From positions 1 to 37,817 of the forward strand of contig NZ_JAAFYZ010000093.1 of assembly GCF_018274385.1 (NCBI RefSeq): a stretch of 37,817 nt of DNA. The letters run 5' to 3'. A model generated the notes under the pieces. It ran no database searches and was not told where the DNA came from. It was given only the letters and a program-made list of their open reading frames with translations. The position numbers and the translations under genes were made by a program. Source of the DNA: Catenulispora pinistramenti. Lineage in GTDB: Bacteria > Actinomycetota > Actinomycetes > Streptomycetales > Catenulisporaceae. Positions 22,537 to 31,171 of the stretch are shown here, piece by piece (within the stretch, counting starts at the first letter, position 1; each line of letters begins with the position of its first letter).

Positions 22537-23676
22537 ATGAGCCCGCGCATACCCCTGGTCGACCTGGCCGCCGCGCACGCGGAGATCGCGCACGCGGTGC
22601 AGGCCGGGTTCGCCGAGGTGCTGGCCACGACGGGGTTCGTCGGAGGTCCGCAGGTGGCGGCCTTCGAGCGTGAGTACGCCGCGTTCGCCGGCGTGAAGCA
22701 CTGCGTCGGCGTCGCCAACGGCACGGACGCCGTCGAGCTGGCACTGCGCGCGGTCGGCGTCCGGCCGGGCGAGGAGGTGATCGTGCCGGCGAACACCTTC
22801 GCGGCGACCGCCGGCGCGGTCGTGCGGGCGGGTGCCGAACCGGTGTTCGTGGACTGCGATCGGAGTACCTGCCTGATCGACGTGCCGGCGGCGCTGGCCG
22901 CGATCGGTCCGGCGACCAAGGCGATCGTGCCGGTCCACCTCTACGGCCAGCTCGCGCCGGTCGAGGAGTTGCGGGCCGGGCTGAACGGGCTCTCCGAGGC
23001 GGTGAGGAGCCGGGTTCGAATAGTCGAGGACGCCGCGCAGTGCCAAGGCGCGAGGCGGCGCGGTCGCACGCCCGGCTCCGGTCCCGGGGCGATCGCCGCG
23101 ACGAGCTTCTACCCGGGCAAAAACCTAGGCGCCTACGGCGACGCGGGCGCTGTCCTCACCGACGACGAAGATCTGGCCGAGACCGTGCGCAAGCTCGGCA
23201 GCCACGGCGGCCTGGCCAAGTACGCGCACGACATCCCCGGCGTCAACAGCCGGCTCGACGCGCTGCAAGCCGTGGTCCTGCGCGCGAAACTGCGCCGGCT
23301 CCCGGAGTGGAACGTCGCGCGGCAGGAGGCGGCGTCGTACTACGACAAGCTGCTCGGCGGCCTCGACGGCGTCACGGTGCCGACCGTGCTGCCGGGCAAC
23401 GAGCACGTCTGGCACCTCTACACCGTCCAGGTCGCCGCGCGCGACGCGGTCCTGGCCGAGCTGGAAGCCGAGGGTATCGGCGCCGGGATCCACTACCCGG
23501 TGCCGCTCCACCACACCGGCGCGTTCGCTACTGACGCGTCGTTCCCGCACGCCGAACACATCGCGGCGCACACGCTCTCCCTGCCGCTGCACCCGCACCT
23601 GATGCGGGAGCAGCAGGAGACCGTGGTCGCCGCCCTGGCCCGGGCGCTGTCCGCGCCCCGGCGCCGTCCGTTGTAG
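22537..23676 (+). CDS. DegT/DnrJ/EryC1/StrS aminotransferase, C3-type (WlbE/DesV/QdtB-like)
   Basis: The ATG at 22537 follows GGAGG (22524-22528) by 8 bases, giving 379 residues. PLP residues are K195 (SFYPGKNLGAYGDAG), D165 and Q168 (IVEDAAQCQGA), and the phosphate-binding NGTDAVELAL (61-70). The opening IPLVDLAAAHAEI, the TTGFVGGPQVAAFE segment and VIVPANTFAATAGAVVRAGA resemble 3-keto-sugar aminotransferases. It is thus distinct from the C4-type enzyme two genes upstream and is a plausible partner of the Gfo/Idh dehydrogenase. An 86-base gap with its own ribosome site separates it from the acetyltransferase. Regiochemistry is inferred from motif resemblance only. Confidence 0.9.
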   Translation: MSPRIPLVDLAAAHAEIAHAVQAGFAEVLATTGFVGGPQVAAFEREYAAFAGVKHCVGVANGTDAVELALRAVGVRPGEEVIVPANTFAATAGAVVRAGAEPVFVDCDRSTCLIDVPAALAAIGPATKAIVPVHLYGQLAPVEELRAGLNGLSEAVRSRVRIVEDAAQCQGARRRGRTPGSGPGAIAATSFYPGKNLGAYGDAGAVLTDDEDLAETVRKLGSHGGLAKYAHDIPGVNSRLDALQAVVLRAKLRRLPEWNVARQEAASYYDKLLGGLDGVTVPTVLPGNEHVWHLYTVQVAARDAVLAELEAEGIGAGIHYPVPLHHTGAFATDASFPHAEHIAAHTLSLPLHPHLMREQQETVVAALARALSAPRRRPL

Positions 23677-23707
23677 CACCAGGGCACTCGAACGAGGTCG
23701 CGGAACG

Positions 23708-26700
23708 ATGTCGCAGAGCAAGATTCTCAGTGGATTGAGGAAGTCCGCCTCCGCGCTCGTCGCGGTGGCGGTCGCTGGAGTGGTGACGGTGTGGGGCGTG
23801 GCCCAGCCGGCGCAGGCGAGCTGCGGGAACGCGGTGGCGTGTGAGAACCAGCAGACCGCGGGCGTACAGGACCTGACCGACGGCGCCGGGAACCTGGCGA
23901 CGTACACCAGCGCCTACGGGGACATCCAGGGGTTCTCCACGGCCCAGAGCGTCCTGCCGGGCGGCACGATCACCTTGAAGGTGGAGTCGCCGACGCAGTA
24001 CGCGGTCGAGGTCTCGCGCCTGGGCTACTACGGCGGCGCCGGCTCGCGGCTGATGTCGTGGAGCATGAACACCTCGACCGGGACGTATCCGGCCAACTAC
24101 GGCAGCACCCTGCCGGCCTGCGACTCCGACAAGTCCACGGGCTTGGTGGACTGCGGGAACTGGTCGGCGCCGGTGTCGATCCAGGTGCCGTCGAACGCGG
24201 TGTCAGGGATCTACATCATCGCGCTGGAGCAGTGGGACAGCACCGACGCGCTGATCGGCTACATGCCGGTGCCGGTGGTGGTGCGCGAGCCCGACAACGC
24301 CGCGCACCACAGCGACATCGTCGTGCAGACCTCGGATGAGACCTGGCAGGCCTACAACACCTACGGCGGCCAGGACCTGTACGTCGGCAACGGCCCGGCG
24401 CCAGACGGCCGCGCGTACCGCGTCAGCTACAACCGGCCGCTGCCGGACATCGGACAGAACGGGGTCTTCGGCTCGGAGTTCGCGCTGGTGTACTGGCTGG
24501 AGGAGAACGGCTACGACGTCAGCTATATCTCAGGGATCGATGCCACCACGGATCCGGCGTCGGTCAGCAACCACAAGGTCTTCATCTCCTCCGGCCATGA
24601 CGAGTACTGGAACCAGAGCCAGTGGAACAACGTCATGGCTGCGCGCAAGGCCGGACAGAACCAGATCTTCATGTCCGGCAACGAGGTGTTCTGGCGGACC
24701 CGCTTCGAGAACAGCATCGACGGGACGAACACGGCCAACCGCACCCTGACCACGTACAAGATGACCAAGCTGTACGGCACCAACCCGGTGGACGGCGTCC
24801 CGGACCCGACCGGGCAGTGGACCGGGACCTGGATGGATACGCACGGCATCGGGACCGGTGCCGCGCCAGAGGACCAATTGACCGGATCGCTGTTCTCGGT
24901 CAACGCGAATCAGTACTCGCCGATCACGTTCTCATCGAACTACGCCGACTTGCGGGTGTGGCGCCACACCTCGGTCGCCAGCCTCATCTCCGGTTCGGAG
25001 AGCACGCCGTACGGCCTGCTCGGCTACGAATGGGACTCCGACTTCCCGGACGCGACCAGACCGGCGGGCGAGATCGACCTGTCCTCGACGACGTTGACCG
25101 TGGACCAGCTCCGGACGGACTGGGGCAACGACTACGCGACCGGGCAGGCCACCAACAGCCTGGTGGAGTTCCGCGACCCGACCTCGCACGCGCTGGTGTT
25201 CGGGACGGGCACGGTCCAGTGGTCGTGGGGCCTGTCGAACCTGCACACCGACAACACCGGCGTCGCCAACCCGCCGGATCCGCCGAACCAGAGCACGACC
25301 CAGGACCGGGACGTCCAGCAGGCGACGATGAACGTCCTGGCCGACATGGGCGAGCAGCCGACGACGCCGCAGGCCGGGCTGGTGACCGGGACGGCGCTGC
25401 CGGCCGGCACGCCGGGACCGACGACGTCGGTGACCGCTCCGGCCTCCGGTAGCTCGGTGCAGGTTCTCAAGCCCCTGACAGCGACCGGCGTGGCGACGCC
25501 GGCGGCCGGGACCGTGGTGGCGCGGGTCGAGGTCTCGGTGGACGGCGGCAGTACTTGGCACGCCGCCAGCACCACGCAGACCACCGGTGGGGCGGTGTCG
25601 TGGAGCTATCCGTGGACGCCGACCACGATCGGGACGGCACAGATCCTGGTGCGTGCCGAGGACGACAACGCGGACATCGGGTCCGCGCAGTCGGTGAGCC
25701 TGACGGTCGGGCCGCAGATCTGTCCGTGTGTGATCTTCCCGTCCACCGCCTCGCCCGCGACCCCGGACAGCGGGGACGGCTCCTCGGTGGAGGTGGGGAC
25801 CAAGTTCCGCACGTCCACCGCGGGCAAGATCACCGGGATCCGCTTCTATCAAAGCCCGGCGAACACCGGCTCCCACGTGGCGAGCTTGTGGACCTCGACC
25901 GGGCAGCTGCTGGCGTCCACCCCGGCTTCGACGGCGACGGTGACGCAGCCCGGCTGGCAGACGTTGAATCTGACGACCCCGGTGACGATCAAGGCGAACA
26001 CGACGTATGTCGTCTCCTACCATGCGCCGGTCGGGCACTACGCGGCTGACCCGGGGTACTTCACGTCCAGTGGGGCCGGGCAGGTGCCGATCAAGGCGTT
26101 GCAGACCGGGGTCGACGGCGGGAACGGGGTCTTTTCCTACGGGGCGTCGACGGTGTTCCCGAACAACTCCTTCAACGACACCAACTACTGGGTGGATCCG
26201 GTGTTCGACAACACCGGGGTTCCGACCACGCCGCCCACCGTGACGAGTACGAGCCCTGGCTCGGGGTCGACCGCGGTGTCACCGACGACGCAGGTGTCGG
26301 CGTCGTTCAGTTACGGGATCGACATGACGACGGTGAACTTCACGGTCAAGGACGGGACGGGTACCGCGGTGCCCGGGTCGCTGAGCTATACCGCCGCGAC
26401 GAACACTGTGGTGTTCACGCCGGACAGTCCGTTGGCCCTGAGCACCGGCTACACGGCCTCCATCCAGGCGGACGACGTCAACGGGAACGCCATGACCGCG
26501 CCGGTGACGTGGACGTTCACCACGGCGGCGACGATGCCCGCGCCGCAGTGTCCGTGCACGTTGTGGCCGACGTCCACGGTGCCCGCGACGGTGGATTCCG
26601 GGGATGGGAACTCGGTGGAGCTCGGGGCGAAGTTCTCGTCGTCGGTGGCCGGGAACGTGACGGGTCTTCGCTTCTATAAGAGCACTGGGAACACCGGGAC

Positions 26701-27538
26701 CCACACCGGGACGCTGTGGAGCGCTACCGGGCAGCAGCTGGCTACCGGGACGTTCACCGGTGAGAGCGCGTCCGGGTGGCAGACGTTGACGTTCGCGACG
26801 CCGGTGAGCATCGCGGCGAACACGCAGTATGTGGTCTCCTATCACGCGCCGGTCGGGCACTACTCGGCCGACGCCGGGTACTTCGGGTCCGCGCATACCT
26901 ACTATCCGCTCAGTGCGCCGGCTAGTGGGAACGGGGTCTATGCGTATGGATCCACGACCGCGTTCCCGACCAACACCTACAACGCGACGAACTACTGGGT
27001 GGACCCGATCTTCCAGACGGCGGCGCCGGCCCCGAGTGCGGGGGCGACGCAGTTGCAGAGCCCGAGTTCGCGGGTCAGTGGGGGGCGGACGACGGGGTCG
27101 ACGGTGCCGGGGGCAGGGCGGATCTCGCTGCGTGAGGATCCGGTGATGGACCCGACGCATCCGATCACGACCGTGCTGCCGGCTACCGCGGATCCGGCTT
27201 CGGTGAAGGTGTCGGTGGTGACGGCGGCGCCGGTGCCGGGGCAGGAGTGGGAGCCGGGGACGATCATGCCGGGATACGTGACGTTCGATCCGACGACTCG
27301 GATCGTGGCCTTCCACCCGGAGGGGTTGCTGCCTCGGAACGGCACGTATCGGGTGACGGTGAATGCGAACGTTGATAATGACGATCCGACGCCGCCGCTG
27401 ACGTGGGTCATTGCCCCGACGACGGTTGATGGCGGGTCGTCTCGCGTGCCGGGGATGGGGACGCCGGTGGGAGTGGCGCCCGGGGTGTTGCCGGGGCCTT
27501 CCTATGGGAGCCGGAGTAACCGGCCTGGGGTTCGGTAG
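23708..27538 (+). CDS. Large secreted protein: N,N-dimethylformamidase-like domain, two DUF4082 domains, Ig-like domains
   Basis: The 1276-residue protein begins with a Sec signal peptide (KSASALVAVAVAGVVTVWGV, cleavage near AQPAQA-SC at about residue 37). Residues about 55-560 resemble the large-subunit domain of N,N-dimethylformamidase (VSRLGYYGGAGSRLM, VVQTSDETWQAYNTYGG, FISSGHDEYWN, FMSGNEVFWRTRFE). An Ig-like domain (about 575-668) follows. Then come DUF4082 copy 1 (670-836), a Big_5-like domain (840-940), DUF4082 copy 2 (945-1103) and a second Big_5-like C-terminus (about 1130-1240). Each DUF4082 starts with CPC (C672/C674 and C948/C950). There is no sortase signal or terminal membrane anchor. 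It lies 31 bases after the second aminotransferase gene and before a GT2, so it is likely co-expressed. A role in modifying, cleaving or binding the exported polysaccharide is inferred; the reaction is unknown. Confidence 0.85.
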   Translation: MSQSKILSGLRKSASALVAVAVAGVVTVWGVAQPAQASCGNAVACENQQTAGVQDLTDGAGNLATYTSAYGDIQGFSTAQSVLPGGTITLKVESPTQYAVEVSRLGYYGGAGSRLMSWSMNTSTGTYPANYGSTLPACDSDKSTGLVDCGNWSAPVSIQVPSNAVSGIYIIALEQWDSTDALIGYMPVPVVVREPDNAAHHSDIVVQTSDETWQAYNTYGGQDLYVGNGPAPDGRAYRVSYNRPLPDIGQNGVFGSEFALVYWLEENGYDVSYISGIDATTDPASVSNHKVFISSGHDEYWNQSQWNNVMAARKAGQNQIFMSGNEVFWRTRFENSIDGTNTANRTLTTYKMTKLYGTNPVDGVPDPTGQWTGTWMDTHGIGTGAAPEDQLTGSLFSVNANQYSPITFSSNYADLRVWRHTSVASLISGSESTPYGLLGYEWDSDFPDATRPAGEIDLSSTTLTVDQLRTDWGNDYATGQATNSLVEFRDPTSHALVFGTGTVQWSWGLSNLHTDNTGVANPPDPPNQSTTQDRDVQQATMNVLADMGEQPTTPQAGLVTGTALPAGTPGPTTSVTAPASGSSVQVLKPLTATGVATPAAGTVVARVEVSVDGGSTWHAASTTQTTGGAVSWSYPWTPTTIGTAQILVRAEDDNADIGSAQSVSLTVGPQICPCVIFPSTASPATPDSGDGSSVEVGTKFRTSTAGKITGIRFYQSPANTGSHVASLWTSTGQLLASTPASTATVTQPGWQTLNLTTPVTIKANTTYVVSYHAPVGHYAADPGYFTSSGAGQVPIKALQTGVDGGNGVFSYGASTVFPNNSFNDTNYWVDPVFDNTGVPTTPPTVTSTSPGSGSTAVSPTTQVSASFSYGIDMTTVNFTVKDGTGTAVPGSLSYTAATNTVVFTPDSPLALSTGYTASIQADDVNGNAMTAPVTWTFTTAATMPAPQCPCTLWPTSTVPATVDSGDGNSVELGAKFSSSVAGNVTGLRFYKSTGNTGTHTGTLWSATGQQLATGTFTGESASGWQTLTFATPVSIAANTQYVVSYHAPVGHYSADAGYFGSAHTYYPLSAPASGNGVYAYGSTTAFPTNTYNATNYWVDPIFQTAAPAPSAGATQLQSPSSRVSGGRTTGSTVPGAGRISLREDPVMDPTHPITTVLPATADPASVKVSVVTAAPVPGQEWEPGTIMPGYVTFDPTTRIVAFHPEGLLPRNGTYRVTVNANVDNDDPTPPLTWVIAPTTVDGGSSRVPGMGTPVGVAPGVLPGPSYGSRSNRPGVR

Positions 27539-27600
27539 GCGGTTCGGCACGTGTGGGATCAGTAGGCGTGGGTTCGTCGATTCGGATCGGGCGGAGTGAT

Positions 27601-28656
27601 ATGGGCAGTGTCAGCGTCGTGATTCCCTGCTATCGGTACGGGCATTTCTTGGCCGACTGCGTGCGGAGCGTGCTGGACGAACAGCCCGGCGTCGATGTTC
27701 GAGTACTGATCATCGACGACGCTTCGCCCGACGACTCGGCGGATCGGGCCCGGGAGTTGGCGGCCGCCGATGCCCGGATCTCGGTGGCGGTGCACGAGGC
27801 CAACCGGGGGCACATCGCCACCTACAACGAGGGGCTGCTGGACTGGGCCGAGAGCGACTACTGCGTGTTGCTGTCGGCCGATGACCGGCTGACGCCCGGG
27901 GCGTTGGTGCGGGCGACGGCGCTGCTGGACGCGAACCTGTCGGTGGGGTTCGTCTACGGGCATCCGCTGACGTTCCAGGACAGTGCGGCGCTGCCGGTCG
28001 CGCGCGGGGCGGACTGGCGTCCCGGGCAGTGGGCGGTGCGGCCGGGGCTGTGGTGGCTGCGGCGGCGGTTCCGGACGGCGCAGGGGTGCATCACGTCGCC
28101 GGAGGTGGTGATGCGGACGTCGGTGCAGAAGCGCATCGGCGGCTACGACCCGGCGCTGCCGCACTCCGGGGACATCGAGATGTGGATGCGCGCGGCGGCG
28201 GTGGCGGACGTCGGGCACATCCGCGGCGCGGACCAGGCGTACTACCGGCGACACGGGGCGAACATGTCCACGGTGGACTTCGGCGGCCAGCTGGACGACT
28301 TGCGGCAGCGGCGCGCGGCGTTCGAGTCGGTGCTGGTGAAGTGTGGCGAGGCGATGCCGGAGGCTGACGCTTGGGCCGCGGAGATGCGGCGCAAGCTGGC
28401 GCGGCAGGCGCTGCGGCGGGCGGTGCGCGCCTATGACAAGGGGCTGACGCACACGATCCCGGTCGCGGAGCTGCTGGCCTTCGCGGCCGACTGCTGGCCG
28501 GACTACCGCCGGCTGCCGGAGTACGCGGGGCTGCGGGTGCGGCGCGCGGTCGGCGAGCGGGCGATGCCGTACCTGCGGCCGCTGGTGGTGAGCGCGGCGG
28601 TGAATCGGGGTCGGGAGTGGGTCTGGTGGCAGTCCTGGCGGCGGCGGGGTTGGTGA
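27601..28656 (+). CDS. GT2-family glycosyltransferase
   Basis: The ATG at 27601 starts the GT-A core directly (MGSVSVVIPCYRYGHFLADC); a GGAG lies 4 bases upstream, and an earlier in-frame GTG at 27553 would add 16 residues. The enzyme has 351 residues, with VLIIDDASPDDSADRARELA, VAVHEANRGHIATYNEGLLD, and the metal site LLSADDRLTPG. GGYDPALPHSGDIEMWMRAA supplies the acceptor-side acidic residue. The C-terminal 130 residues are helical and Arg-rich, without a clear membrane helix. It follows the large secreted-protein gene by 62 bases on the same strand and is the last plus-strand sugar gene before the STAND regulator. Confidence 0.88.
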   Translation: MGSVSVVIPCYRYGHFLADCVRSVLDEQPGVDVRVLIIDDASPDDSADRARELAAADARISVAVHEANRGHIATYNEGLLDWAESDYCVLLSADDRLTPGALVRATALLDANLSVGFVYGHPLTFQDSAALPVARGADWRPGQWAVRPGLWWLRRRFRTAQGCITSPEVVMRTSVQKRIGGYDPALPHSGDIEMWMRAAAVADVGHIRGADQAYYRRHGANMSTVDFGGQLDDLRQRRAAFESVLVKCGEAMPEADAWAAEMRRKLARQALRRAVRAYDKGLTHTIPVAELLAFAADCWPDYRRLPEYAGLRVRRAVGERAMPYLRPLVVSAAVNRGREWVWWQSWRRRGW

Positions 28657-28735
28657 GCCGATTCGGAGCTTGATGTGCCCTTTCGCCTGGACTGAATCCT
28701 CCACAGACCGAACCTTCCCGGGCAAGTCCCAGCGT

Positions 28736-28741
28736 TACAAT
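28736..28741 (+). promoter_or_regulatory. Possible -10 element upstream of the STAND regulator
   Basis: TACAAT lies about 30 bases before the preferred GTG at 28773 and matches the -10 consensus in 5 of 6 positions. No good -35 hexamer is seen 16-18 bases upstream, so this is a weak call. The 116-base gap (28657-28772) otherwise contains nothing I recognise. Confidence 0.3.
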
Positions 28742-28772
28742 CCCTGTCATTGAAGTGACTGGGGGCGCAGGG

Positions 28773-31139
28773 GTGGATACGACACATCCTGATCCGGCCG
28801 GATCCGCGGATCTCGCGGAGTTCATCGAGGCGTTGGGTCAGCTGCGGGTCTGGGTCGGCGCGCCCTCGTATCGGACGTTGGCCAAACGGGTCGGGCCGGT
28901 GCTCCGGCCGCCGCGGGCGGTGGCGGCGTCCACGATCGCCGATGTGTTCCGGGCCGGGCGGCGCCGGTTGGACCTGGATCTGGTGGTGGCGATCCTGCGC
29001 GCGCTGGGCCTGGCCGAGGCCGAGGTCGAGCAGTGGCGGCGGGCCTGCCTGCGAGCGCACGCCGGGCCCAAGCCCGGCGGGCCGGCCGGGTCGGCCCGGC
29101 AGCTCCCCGCGGATCTGGCGACTTTCACCGGGCGCACGGCCGCCTTGCAGCAACTGCTCGACGCCGCGATGGCGCCGGCCGGCGACGGGCTGACCCCGAT
29201 GGTCGTGGTGTCGGCGATCGAGGGCATGGCCGGCGTCGGCAAGACCCGCCTGGCCGTTCACGCCGCCCATGCGCTCCTCCGGGCCGGGCACTACGGCGAG
29301 GCTCAACTCTTCGCCAACATGCGCGGGTTCGACGCCGATCAGCCGCCGGTCGATCCGGCGACCGTGCTCGCGGAGTTCCTGCGGGCGCTCGGGGTGCCGA
29401 CCTCGCGGATCCCCCGGGACCGGGACGAGCGGGCCGCGATGTTCCGCGACCGCCTGCACGGCAAGCGGGCCCTGATCCTGCTGGACAACGTGGCCGACGA
29501 GGACCAGATCAGGGACCTGATTCCGGCCAGCCCGAGCTGCCTGGTCCTGGTGACCAGCCGACGCAGCCTGCTGGGGCTGGACGGCGCGAACTTCGTCCAG
29601 CTCGACGTCTTCACCTCGGGGGAGACCCGAGCCCTGCTTGAACGGATCGTCGGCGACACGCGGCTGAAGGGCGAGTCCGCCGCGGTGGCCGAGATCGGGG
29701 AGGCCTGCGGCGGTCTGCCGTTGGCGGTCGCACTGGCCGGGTCCCGGCTGCGGGCCCGGCCCACGGCGCAGCTGGCGGACTTCGTCGGCCAGTTGCGTTC
29801 CGACAAGCTCGATGCGTTGGAGCAGAGCAATCGGTCACCCAGGCTTGTCTTCGACCTCTCCTATGACGGCCTGAGCGCCCGGCTTCAGTCCGTTTTCCGG
29901 CTGCTCTCCCTGCATCCTGGCCGGGACTTCACGGCGGACTCCGCCGCGGCTCTCGCCGGGACGTCGGTCCTTGAGGCACGCTCGGCTCTGGAGGATCTGG
30001 CAGACGAGAACCTGCTCCAGGTGAAGCCTCAGGGCCGGTATGAGATGCACGACTTGCTGCATGCTTACGCAGCCAAGAAGGCCGAAGAGGACTGTTCGGA
30101 ACATTCGCGTGATGAAGCGGTGCGAAGGGTGCTTGCCTGGTACGTGACGCAGACGGATGCCGCCGCCCAGACCATCAATCCGACGCGCTACGCCATTCCG
30201 GTCCCGGACCGTGAGACGCTCGGCTACACGGCGGCCTTCGCATCCAGTGCGGAAGCCATCGCGTGGTTCGAGATGGAGCTGGCGAGTATCCAGGCCGCGG
30301 TGGAGACGGCGGCGAAGTTCGGCATCCGGTATCCGCAGTGGCGGATCCCGGCTGTGACCTCGATCTACTTCGGGACCGTGGAGAACTGGGAGCCCTCGAT
30401 CAGGCTTCTGCGACCGGCGATGGACGCGGCCCGGGCGGTGCGGGATCCGTCGGCGCAGGCTTGGATCTCCGGCCGGTTGGGCGGGGCCGAATATCGCCTG
30501 GGAATGGTCGATGAAGCCGGCGCCCATCTCGAAACCGCGCTGGAGATGTTCCGCGCTGTCGGTGACCGGGACGGCGAGAACGCCACGATGGTCTCCCTGA
30601 TCTGGTTCCACATGGAGGCCGGACAGCCGGAGCTGGGGCACGAACGCGGACGTGAGGCGCTGGTCCGGCTCCGCCAGACCGGCGATCGGAACGCCGAGAG
30701 TAAGGTCCTGAACAACATGGCCGTGTGCCTGCACGCGTTGAACCGGCCGGAGGAGGCACTGGAGTGCCTGATCACGGCGCTGCCGATCATCGAGGGGACG
30801 AACGATCCTTACGGTCTGGCCATGGCCAATCGGAATATCGGCTACACCACCCTGGTGTTGAGGCGGTTCGAGGACGCGGAGCGGTGGCTGCGCCGTGCGG
30901 CGGAGGTCTATCGGGCGAACGGCGATCACTTCCGGCACGCGGAGTGTCTGCACGGGATCGCCTCGGCGCTCAACGGGATGGGGAACGTGCAGGCGGCTGA
31001 GGAGCTGGTCAAGGCGTCCTCTGCGGTCTTCCGGGGCCTGGGTCGGGACGAGGCCGCGCGTTTCCGGGCCCGGCTGGACGCGTCGCCGCTGCGCTATCGC
31101 CCCGCGGCCAGGGAGTCAGAGGTCCTTGGGGCGGGGTGA
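28773..31139 (+). CDS. STAND-type regulator: N-terminal helical/HTH-like domain, NB-ARC NTPase, TPR repeats
   Basis: The GTG at 28773 has GGGGG 7 bases upstream and gives 788 residues; a GTG at 28755 is an alternative. The N-terminus (about 10-95: LAEFIEALGQLRVWVGAPSY, RTLAKRVG, STIADVFRAGRRRLDLDLVV) looks like the XRE-like module of actinobacterial NB-ARC proteins. The NTPase has Walker A GMAGVGKT at 151-158, Walker B RALILLDNVAD, and LVLVTSRRSLLGL; GGLPLAVALAGSRL and a winged-helix MHDLLHAYAAKKAEED follow. TPRs fill about 530-775. It resembles AfsR but lacks the SARP/BTAD DNA-binding domain. It may sense a ligand through the TPRs and control the flanking polysaccharide or P450 genes, but no target is shown by sequence. 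Confidence 0.87.
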   Translation: MDTTHPDPAGSADLAEFIEALGQLRVWVGAPSYRTLAKRVGPVLRPPRAVAASTIADVFRAGRRRLDLDLVVAILRALGLAEAEVEQWRRACLRAHAGPKPGGPAGSARQLPADLATFTGRTAALQQLLDAAMAPAGDGLTPMVVVSAIEGMAGVGKTRLAVHAAHALLRAGHYGEAQLFANMRGFDADQPPVDPATVLAEFLRALGVPTSRIPRDRDERAAMFRDRLHGKRALILLDNVADEDQIRDLIPASPSCLVLVTSRRSLLGLDGANFVQLDVFTSGETRALLERIVGDTRLKGESAAVAEIGEACGGLPLAVALAGSRLRARPTAQLADFVGQLRSDKLDALEQSNRSPRLVFDLSYDGLSARLQSVFRLLSLHPGRDFTADSAAALAGTSVLEARSALEDLADENLLQVKPQGRYEMHDLLHAYAAKKAEEDCSEHSRDEAVRRVLAWYVTQTDAAAQTINPTRYAIPVPDRETLGYTAAFASSAEAIAWFEMELASIQAAVETAAKFGIRYPQWRIPAVTSIYFGTVENWEPSIRLLRPAMDAARAVRDPSAQAWISGRLGGAEYRLGMVDEAGAHLETALEMFRAVGDRDGENATMVSLIWFHMEAGQPELGHERGREALVRLRQTGDRNAESKVLNNMAVCLHALNRPEEALECLITALPIIEGTNDPYGLAMANRNIGYTTLVLRRFEDAERWLRRAAEVYRANGDHFRHAECLHGIASALNGMGNVQAAEELVKASSAVFRGLGRDEAARFRARLDASPLRYRPAARESEVLGAG

Positions 31140-31171
31140 GGTGCGTGTGTCGGCTGCGTTGATCCGAGGAC

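Noticed and set aside
23012..23026. A GGTTCGAAT stretch resembling a tRNA T-arm.
   Set aside because: It lies in the middle of an aminotransferase gene and no acceptor stem or anticodon arm surrounds it.
23708..23827. Lipoprotein signal on the large secreted protein because of a Cys after the signal peptide.
   Set aside because: The residues before the Cys (QAS) do not fit a lipobox; an ordinary signal peptidase I site (AQA) fits better.
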